From NCBI GenBank assembly GCA_036262095.1, contig DATAJQ010000238.1, forward strand, positions 6,097-70,096: a stretch of 64,000 bases of DNA. Reading direction: 5' to 3'. Below are positions 58,601 through 64,000 of the stretch, in pieces. Every line of letters begins with the position of its first letter. The stretch's first letter is position 1. The DNA comes from Terrimonas_A sp036262095 (GTDB lineage: Bacteria > Bacteroidota > Bacteroidia > Chitinophagales > Chitinophagaceae). Made by a program: the position numbers and the translations under genes. Under the pieces are notes generated by a model. It saw only the letters and a program-made list of their open reading frames with translations. It did no database searches and was not told the DNA's origin.

Positions 58601-59900
58601 GGTGACCCTTCAGTATATTTTCAAGGATATCCCAAACCACCGATTCTTTTTTATCTACCAGTTTCCTTGCAGACTTAACGGTTTTAACGATACCTCTTTC
58701 AATCAGTTTGCGGATGATAAACGGCTTGAACAGCTCGGCAGCCATATCTTTTGGCAGACCGCACTCATGCAGTTTCATCTCAGGACCTACCACGATTACA
58801 GAACGGCCGGAGTAGTCAACACGTTTACCCAGCAGGTTCTGACGGAAACGTCCCTGTTTGCCTTTCAATACATCTGACAGTGATTTCAATGCACGTCCGC
58901 CTTCTGCTTTAACGGCATTTGATTTACGGCTGTTGTCGAACAAGCTGTCGATCGCTTCCTGCAGCATACGTTTTTCGTTACGCAGGATTACCTCAGGCGC
59001 TTTGATCTCCAGCAAGCGTTTCAAACGGTTGTTGCGGATGATCACACGGCGATAGAGGTCATTCAGATCAGAAGAAGCAAAACGGCCGCCATCCAGGGGA
59101 ACAAGCGGACGCAGTTCCGGTGGGATAACGGGGATATATTGCATCACCATCCATTCAGGACGGTTAGTGATCCTTGTATTGGCATCACGGAAAGCTTCCA
59201 CCACACTCAGGCGTTTCAGGGCATCAGCTTTACGTTGCTGTGATGTTTCTGTAGCAGCAGCATTGCGCAGGTCGAAAGAAAGCTGGTCCAGGTCAATGCG
59301 TTGCAGCATATCATGTACCGCTTCAGCACCCATCTTCGCGATGAACTTGTTAGGATCATCATCAGGAAGATACTGGTTGTCTTTAGGCAATGCATCCAGG
59401 ATATCGAGGTACTCTTCTTCAGTGAGCAGGTCACCAACATTCTGGCCTTTATCCGCACGGATACCAGACTGGATCACCACGAACCTTTCATAATATACGA
59501 TCGTTTCGAGCTTCTTGGAGCTAACGCCCAGCAGGTAGCCGATCTTATTAGGCAATGATTTGAAATACCAGATGTGAACAACAGGCACCACCAGTTTGAT
59601 GTGCCCCATTCTTTCACGGCGAACTTTCTTTTCCGTTACTTCCACACCACAACGGTCGCACACAATGCCTTTGTAACGGATACGCTTGTACTTTCCGCAA
59701 GCGCACTCATAATCTTTTACTGGTCCAAAGATCCTTTCACAGAATAAACCATCACGCTCCGGTTTGTAAGTCCGGTAGTTAATCGTTTCGGGCTTCAGCA
59801 CCTCACCATAACTTCTTTCCAGGATGGTATCCGGAGAAGCCAGACCGATAGTGATCTTGGAGAAAGCTGGCCGGGGACGATTGTCTTTTTTGATAGCCAT
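55608..59900 (-). CDS. rpoC: RNA polymerase subunit beta'
   Basis: This full-length protein of 1430 residues is the clamp-forming core subunit of RNA polymerase. Visible are the N-terminal zinc site CACGKYKRIRYKGIVCDRCG (about residues 66-85), RFRQNLLGKRVDYSGRSVIVVGP, the active-site motif NADFDGDQMAVHVPL near residue 473, the trigger-loop region QLTLRTFHVGGVA, and the second zinc site with CESKRGCCVKCYGKNL. It follows rpoB by 116 bp, and an inverted repeat lies in that gap. The C-terminus ends MTFDEEE, short of the ~1500 residues of some relatives but normal for the phylum. Confidence 0.99.
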   Translation of the reverse strand: MAIKKDNRPRPAFSKITIGLASPDTILERSYGEVLKPETINYRTYKPERDGLFCERIFGPVKDYECACGKYKRIRYKGIVCDRCGVEVTEKKVRRERMGHIKLVVPVVHIWYFKSLPNKIGYLLGVSSKKLETIVYYERFVVIQSGIRADKGQNVGDLLTEEEYLDILDALPKDNQYLPDDDPNKFIAKMGAEAVHDMLQRIDLDQLSFDLRNAAATETSQQRKADALKRLSVVEAFRDANTRITNRPEWMVMQYIPVIPPELRPLVPLDGGRFASSDLNDLYRRVIIRNNRLKRLLEIKAPEVILRNEKRMLQEAIDSLFDNSRKSNAVKAEGGRALKSLSDVLKGKQGRFRQNLLGKRVDYSGRSVIVVGPEMKLHECGLPKDMAAELFKPFIIRKLIERGIVKTVKSARKLVDKKESVVWDILENILKGHPILLNRAPTLHRLSIQAFQPKLIEGKAIQLHPLVTTAFNADFDGDQMAVHVPLSNAAILEAQLLMLASHNILNPQNGTPITLPSQDMVLGLYYITKGKKTNANETIRGEGKAFYSSEEVIIAYNEGKVDLHAWIKVKANIRNADGLLEHKLIETTVGRVIFNQHVPAEVGFVNALLTKKNLRDIIGDIIEITNVPKTAKFLDDIKQLGFRTAFQGGLSFNINDLIIPDVKEELLENAKNEVEEVWDNYNMGLITNNERYNQIVDIWSRVDTRITETLIRELSSDKQGFNSVYMMLDSGARGSKQQIKQLAGIRGLMAKPRKSGSTGSEIIENPILSNFKGGLNVLDYFISTHGARKGLADTALKTADAGYLTRRLVDVAQDVVITEEDCGTLRGIATSALKDNEDIIEPLSDRIMGRTSLHDIYNPTTEELIIAAGEEISETLAKRIEEAGIETVEIRSVLTCESKRGCCVKCYGKNLASGILAQRGDAVGIIAAQSIGEPGTQLTLRTFHVGGVAGSASVDSTLTAKFDGTIQFDGLRTVTTENNEGDKVQIVIGRTGEVRIIDTKNDRLLITNNIPYGSTLMVKDGQKVSKGDVICTWDPFNNVIVAEINGVLKFENVIEGVTYREEADEQTGHREKVVIETRDKTKIPSIVVEGKELKSYNLPTGSHIMLDEGDDVKAGQVLVKIPRVLGKLRDITGGLPRVTELFEARNPSNPAVVSEIDGVVSMGAIKRGNREIVIEAKDGVTKKYLVPLTRQILAQDGDFVKAGSPLSDGQISPQDILSIQGPFAVQQYVVNEIQEVYRLQGVKINDKHIEVIVRQMMRKVNIVDPGDTKFLEDDSVDKFEFVEENDYVFDKKVVTEAGESTKLRAGQIVSLRDVREENSILRRSDKKLVEYRDAKPATSAPTLLGITKASLGVQSWISAASFQETTKVLSSAAIHGKTDDMLGLKENVITGHPIPAGTGLREFENMIVGSKEEYELLQTTREAMTFDEEE

Positions 59901-59950
59901 ATGTATTTTAATAGATTGTTAGTTGTTAATACTTTGAATTAGAAAGTCAA

Positions 59951-60008
59951 AATTCAAAAGTAAAAAGTCAAAATGCATTCGCGGTTTTTGAGTTTTTACT
60001 TTTGAATT
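59951..60008. repeat. 23-bp imperfect inverted repeat between rpoB and rpoC
   Basis: The arms (59951-59973 and 59986-60008) differ from perfect pairing by one base and enclose a 12-nt loop. They consist of AATTCAAAAGTAAAAA-type AT-rich sequence. A short direct repeat AAAGTCAAAA also occurs twice just left of it. The hairpin would be weak for its length, as it is nearly all A-T. It may be a processing site or an attenuator between the two subunits. Confidence 0.75.
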
Positions 60009-60016
60009 TTTAATTC

Positions 60017-63000
60017 TTATTCAAACTTCAGATCCAGACCAAGGCCTCTCAGCTCATGCACCAATACGTTGAACGATTCAGGGATGCCCGCTCTTGGAAC
60101 GTTATCACCTTTCACGATCGATTCGTATGTTTTAGCACGGCCGATGATATCATCAGATTTGATAGTGAGCAATTCCTGCAGGATGTTGGATGCACCATAA
60201 GCTTCCAGTGCCCAAACCTCCATCTCACCAAAACGCTGACCACCGAACTGAGCTTTACCACCCAGCGGCTGCTGTGTGATCAAACTGTATGGCCCGATAG
60301 AACGTGCGTGCATCTTATCATCCACCATGTGGTGCAGCTTAATGATATAGATGATACCCACGGTTGCTTTCTGGTGGAAACGTTCTCCTGTTTCACCATC
60401 ATACAGGTAAGTGTGACCGAATTTCGGGATACCTGCATCTGCACAATATTTCTCGATCTCTTCAGTGGTAGCACCATCGAAGATCGGAGTGGCGAACTTC
60501 AGCCCCAGCTTCTGACCAGCCCAACCCAGTACAGTTTCATAGATCTGTCCGAGGTTCATACGGGAAGGTACACCCAGCGGGTTCAACACCACATCCACCG
60601 GAGTTCCATCCTCAAGGAATGGCATGTCTTCCTGGCGAACGATCTTGGCAACGATACCTTTATTACCGTGACGGCCCGCCATTTTATCACCTACTTTCAG
60701 CTTACGCTTAACAGCCAGGTAAACTTTCGCCAGTTTCAATACACCGGCAGGCAGTTCATCACCGATAGAGATATTGAACTTCTCGCGTTTGTAACGTCCG
60801 AGTTCTTCGTTGTACTTGATGTTGTAGTTGTGCAGCAGGATATTGATCTGATCGTCCACTTTCTTATCACCGGTCCAGCCCAGCGGATTGATGTTGGCAT
60901 AATCCAGGCCAGTCAGGTTTTTTGCAGTGAACTTCGCGCCTTTACCGATCTGCACTTCGCCAAAGTTGTTGCTTACACCTGCTGATACATGTTCTCTCAG
61001 CAGTGTAGTGAGTTTTTCCAGCAACACTTCCATGAGGTCCGCTTCATTCTTTTCATGCACTTTCTCCAGTTTCTCGATAGCGGCTTTCTCACGCACTTTC
61101 GCATTTTTATCTTTCTTCGCGCGTTGGAACAATTTCTTGCCGATCACGATACCTTCCACACCGTTCGGTGCTTTCAGAGAAGCGTCTTTTGCATCACCGG
61201 CTTTATCACCGAAGATGGCGCGGAGCAGCTTCTCTTCCGGAGTAGGATCGCTTTCGCCTTTAGGTGTGATCTTACCGATCAGGATATCACCTTCCTTGAT
61301 ATTGGCACCGATACGGATGATACCGTTCTCGTCCAGATCTTTGGTCGCTTCTTCAGAAACGTTAGGGATATCCGGAGTCAGCTCTTCTTCACCCAGTTTT
61401 GTATCGCGTACTTCCAGTTCATATTCAGAGATGTGAACAGAAGTAAACATATCTTCTTTTACCACCCTTTCGCTGATCACGATAGCATCCTCGAAGTTGT
61501 AACCTTTCCATGGCATGAACGCCACTTTCAGGTTTTTACCAAGAGCAAGCTCACCGTTCTGTGTAGCGTAACCTTCAGTCAAGAAATCACCTTTCTTCAC
61601 TTTCTGGCCTTTCTTCACAGCAGGCTTCAGGTTGATACAGGTTTCCTGGTTGGTCTTGATGAATTTGGTGAGCCGGTAAACACGAAGGTCTTCTTCAAAG
61701 CTTACCAGTTTCTCTGCTTCATCGCGCTCGTAACGGACATGGATCTCGTTTGCATCAACAAACTCAACCACACCAGTTCCTTCAGAGTGGATCTGGATAC
61801 GTGCATCGCGGGCAGCTTTTCCTTCGAGACCGGTACCTACTACAGGTACGTCAGGACGGATCAGCGGAACAGCCTGGCGTTGCATGTTTGATCCCATCAG
61901 CGCACGGTTGGCATCATCATGCTCCAGGAAGGGGATCAGGGAAGCGCTCAAACCTACGATCTGGTTGGGAGCAACGTCCATGAATTCCACTTCATTTTTA
62001 TCAAGGATCGGGAAGTCGCCTGTTTCGCGGCTTACCACCTTTTCTTCAACGAAATTCCCTTTTTCATCCAGCGGAGTATTGGCCTGGGCGATTTTTGCCA
62101 GGTCTTCTTCCTCTGCACTCAGGAATTCCAATTCTTTCATATTCACTTTACCACCTTCCACTTTACGGTATGGGGTTTCGATAAAGCCCATATCGTTGAT
62201 CTTCGCGTGAACGCAAAGTGTGGAGATCAGACCGATGTTTGGTCCTTCCGGTGTTTCGATCGTACACAGGCGACCGTAGTGGGAGTAGTGCACGTCACGA
62301 ACCTCAAAGCCTGCACGCTCACGGCTCAAACCACCTGGCCCGAGTGCGGAGATACGGCGTTTGTGGGTGATCTCGGAAAGCGGGTTGGTCTGATCAAGGA
62401 ACTGTGACAACTGTGATGTTCCAAAGAAGGAGTTGATCACAGAAGACAGTGTTCTTGCATTGATCAGGTCAACGGGGGTGAACACCTCGTTGTCGCGCAC
62501 ATTCATCCGCTCGCGGATCGTACGTGCCATACGGGCAAGACCCACACCGAACTGAGCATACAATTGCTCACCTACGGTGCGCACACGGCGGTTGCTCAGG
62601 TGATCGATATCATCGATCTCTGCTTTGCCGTTGGTCAGTTTCACCAGGTATTTGATGATCAGGATGATGTCTTCGCGGGTCAGTGTTTTCTGATCCAGCG
62701 GAGCATCCCTGTTCAGCTTGCGGTTGATCTTATAACGGCCTACTTCGCCGAGATCATAACGCTTGTCGCTGAAAAATAATTTATCAATGATACCGCGTGC
62801 TGTTTCGTTATCAGGAGCATCAGCACCACGCAGTTGGCGGTAGATGAACTGAACCGCTTCCAGCTCGCTATTGGAAGTATCTTTATTCAGTGTGTTATAG
62901 ATGATCGCGTAGTCACCGCCCACGTCTTCACGTTGGATGAACACGCTTTTCACATCCATTTCGGAAATGGTCTCGATCGCTTCTTCATCCAGCACAGTGT

Positions 63001-63820
63001 CGCGCTCCATCACGATCTCGTTACGCTCGATAGACACCACCTCACCGGTATCTTCATCCACAAAATCTTCCACCCATGTTCTGAGAACGCGGGCAGCCAG
63101 GCGTTTGCCCAGGTATTTTTCCAGTGTCTTTTTATCAGTAGCCACTTCATCGGCCATGCCGAACAATTCCAGGATATCCTTATCTGTTTCGTATCCGATG
63201 GAACGCAACAGGGTGGTTACCGGGAATTTTTTCTTACGGTCGATGTAAGCATACATCACGTTGTTGATATCGGTCGCAAACTCCATCCAGGCTCCTTTGA
63301 AAGGAATAACCCGTGCAGAGTAGATCTTGGTTCCGTTGGGGTGAACTGATTGGCCGAAGAATACACCGGGGGAACGGTGCAACTGGGATACCACTACACG
63401 CTCAGCACCGTTGATCACGAATGTGCCGCGGGGTGTCATGTAGGGGATATTTCCGAGGAATACGTCCTGAACGATGGTCTGGAAATCCACGTGTTCTTCG
63501 TCGTTACAGCTCAGACGCAATTTTGCTTTCAGGGGAACGGCGTAAGTAAGGCCGCGCTCCATACACTCTTCGATAGTGTAACGGGGCGGGTCAATGAAGT
63601 AATCCAGGAACTCCAGCACAAAGATGTTCCGCGTATCAGTGATAGGGAAATTGTCTTTGAACACCCTGAACAAACCTTCGATATTCCGTTTGTCAGGAGT
63701 TGTTTCTAATTGGAAAAACTCTTTGAAAGACTGGATCTGGACTTCAAGAAGGTCGGGGGTTTCAGCCAGATGCTTGATCTTACCAAAATTCACCCTCTGA
63801 TTCAATTTTGTTGAAGACAT
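60017..63820 (-). CDS. rpoB: RNA polymerase subunit beta
   Basis: The start at 63820 (MSSTKLNQRVNFGKIKHLAE) gives 1267 residues; an ATG at 63856 would add 12 that fit nothing. It shows the beta subunit regions in order: GTFVINGAERVVVSQLHRSPGVFF, the rifampicin region SQLSQFLDQTNPLSEITHKRRISALGPGGL, ETPEGPNIGLISTL, the ADP-type GRHGNKGIVAKI and ending KAQFGGQRFGEMEVWALEAYGA. It heads the rpoBC transcript from a promoter at 63962-63993. The upstream ribosomal protein genes are not in the window. Confidence 0.99.
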   Translation of the reverse strand: MSSTKLNQRVNFGKIKHLAETPDLLEVQIQSFKEFFQLETTPDKRNIEGLFRVFKDNFPITDTRNIFVLEFLDYFIDPPRYTIEECMERGLTYAVPLKAKLRLSCNDEEHVDFQTIVQDVFLGNIPYMTPRGTFVINGAERVVVSQLHRSPGVFFGQSVHPNGTKIYSARVIPFKGAWMEFATDINNVMYAYIDRKKKFPVTTLLRSIGYETDKDILELFGMADEVATDKKTLEKYLGKRLAARVLRTWVEDFVDEDTGEVVSIERNEIVMERDTVLDEEAIETISEMDVKSVFIQREDVGGDYAIIYNTLNKDTSNSELEAVQFIYRQLRGADAPDNETARGIIDKLFFSDKRYDLGEVGRYKINRKLNRDAPLDQKTLTREDIILIIKYLVKLTNGKAEIDDIDHLSNRRVRTVGEQLYAQFGVGLARMARTIRERMNVRDNEVFTPVDLINARTLSSVINSFFGTSQLSQFLDQTNPLSEITHKRRISALGPGGLSRERAGFEVRDVHYSHYGRLCTIETPEGPNIGLISTLCVHAKINDMGFIETPYRKVEGGKVNMKELEFLSAEEEDLAKIAQANTPLDEKGNFVEEKVVSRETGDFPILDKNEVEFMDVAPNQIVGLSASLIPFLEHDDANRALMGSNMQRQAVPLIRPDVPVVGTGLEGKAARDARIQIHSEGTGVVEFVDANEIHVRYERDEAEKLVSFEEDLRVYRLTKFIKTNQETCINLKPAVKKGQKVKKGDFLTEGYATQNGELALGKNLKVAFMPWKGYNFEDAIVISERVVKEDMFTSVHISEYELEVRDTKLGEEELTPDIPNVSEEATKDLDENGIIRIGANIKEGDILIGKITPKGESDPTPEEKLLRAIFGDKAGDAKDASLKAPNGVEGIVIGKKLFQRAKKDKNAKVREKAAIEKLEKVHEKNEADLMEVLLEKLTTLLREHVSAGVSNNFGEVQIGKGAKFTAKNLTGLDYANINPLGWTGDKKVDDQINILLHNYNIKYNEELGRYKREKFNISIGDELPAGVLKLAKVYLAVKRKLKVGDKMAGRHGNKGIVAKIVRQEDMPFLEDGTPVDVVLNPLGVPSRMNLGQIYETVLGWAGQKLGLKFATPIFDGATTEEIEKYCADAGIPKFGHTYLYDGETGERFHQKATVGIIYIIKLHHMVDDKMHARSIGPYSLITQQPLGGKAQFGGQRFGEMEVWALEAYGASNILQELLTIKSDDIIGRAKTYESIVKGDNVPRAGIPESFNVLVHELRGLGLDLKFE

Positions 63821-63961
63821 ATACGTAATAACCGGTTTAAAAGAGTAATGACACACAAATCACATTCAGCTCTCATTTTAGAAAAAACGAAAGACAGTGA
63901 TTGTCAACTAGTTAAACATGATCTGGGATGTCAAAATATATTTGGCCAAAATAAAGGACTG

Positions 63962-63993
63962 CAAAGGTAAGGATAAAAAGCGTTTCGCCAAAA
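63962..63993 (-). promoter_or_regulatory. Consensus promoter directly upstream of rpoB
   Basis: On the minus strand TTTTGG (63988-63993) is followed, 19 bp after TTG, by the perfect -7 element TACCTTTG (63962-63969). Transcription should start near 63955, giving a leader of about 135 nt before rpoB. Confidence 0.85.
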
Positions 63994-64000
63994 AAAATGA

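Noticed and set aside
55608..63820. Many long open frames on the plus strand across rpoC and rpoB
   Set aside because: They are shadows of the two long polymerase genes; their composition and lack of motifs do not support real genes.
1..64000. CRISPR array, insertion sequence or toxin-antitoxin pair
   Set aside because: No regularly spaced repeats, no transposase frame and no recognisable toxin pair were found in reading both strands.

Overview
The window is a chromosomal segment of a Bacteroidota bacterium, most likely of the family Chitinophagaceae. The sequence supports this in several ways: a type IX secretion (T9SS) sorting domain, a GLPGLI-family protein, a DUF6377 remnant, an ECF sigma/anti-sigma pair, promoter-like sites of the Bacteroidetes form TTTG-N19/20-TAnnTTTG (best before tRNA-Asp and rpoB), and an almost general lack of Shine-Dalgarno sequences. 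About 50 genes are present. The left edge cuts a clpC-type gene; the right edge lies just upstream of the rpoB promoter.

Layout: (1) 1-5.4 kb, housekeeping: clpC (partial), STAS protein, RNase Z, esterase, dapA, accA. (2) 5.7-8.4 kb: a T9SS cargo protein, then tRNA-Asp with promoter and terminator and the C-terminal remnant of a tyrosine recombinase. (3) 8.4-15.8 kb: a TPR histidine kinase/NarL-type regulator pair facing away from three secreted proteins of unknown function. (4) 15.8-23.2 kb: a DUF6377 fragment, a six-hairpin glycosidase-like protein, nitronate monooxygenase, an ECF sigma/anti-sigma/GLPGLI cassette, and a rhodanese-methyltransferase pair. (5) 23.2-26.8 kb: an OmpR-type two-component system and a TlpA-DUF3738 fusion. 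(6) 26.8-32.6 kb: an apparent operon of MFS permease, phosphoketolase, acetate kinase and an alpha/beta hydrolase, which would make acetate and ATP from sugar phosphates. (7) 32.8-40.5 kb: small conserved genes, including glutamyl-Q tRNA(Asp) synthetase, MgtC, BON and PLD proteins, and a cluster with a cold-shock protein and an RRM protein. (8) 40.5-51 kb: a GH31 enzyme with a PA14 insert and a cell-envelope group (L,D-transpeptidase, Gfo/Idh/MocA oxidoreductase, sugar transferase, M1 peptidase, FemAB-like transferase). (9) 51-64 kb: ispD, asparaginase, amino-acid permease, OmpH/Skp, rpoC and rpoB.

The least understood parts are the kinase/regulator system divergent from three secreted proteins (with an 18-bp direct repeat between them), a ~60-bp perfect or near-perfect palindrome present twice in opposite orientation with a compensatory base-pair change, and the phosphoketolase operon. 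I saw no CRISPR array, intact insertion sequence, prophage or rRNA gene. I could not identify a clearly new defence or mobile system.
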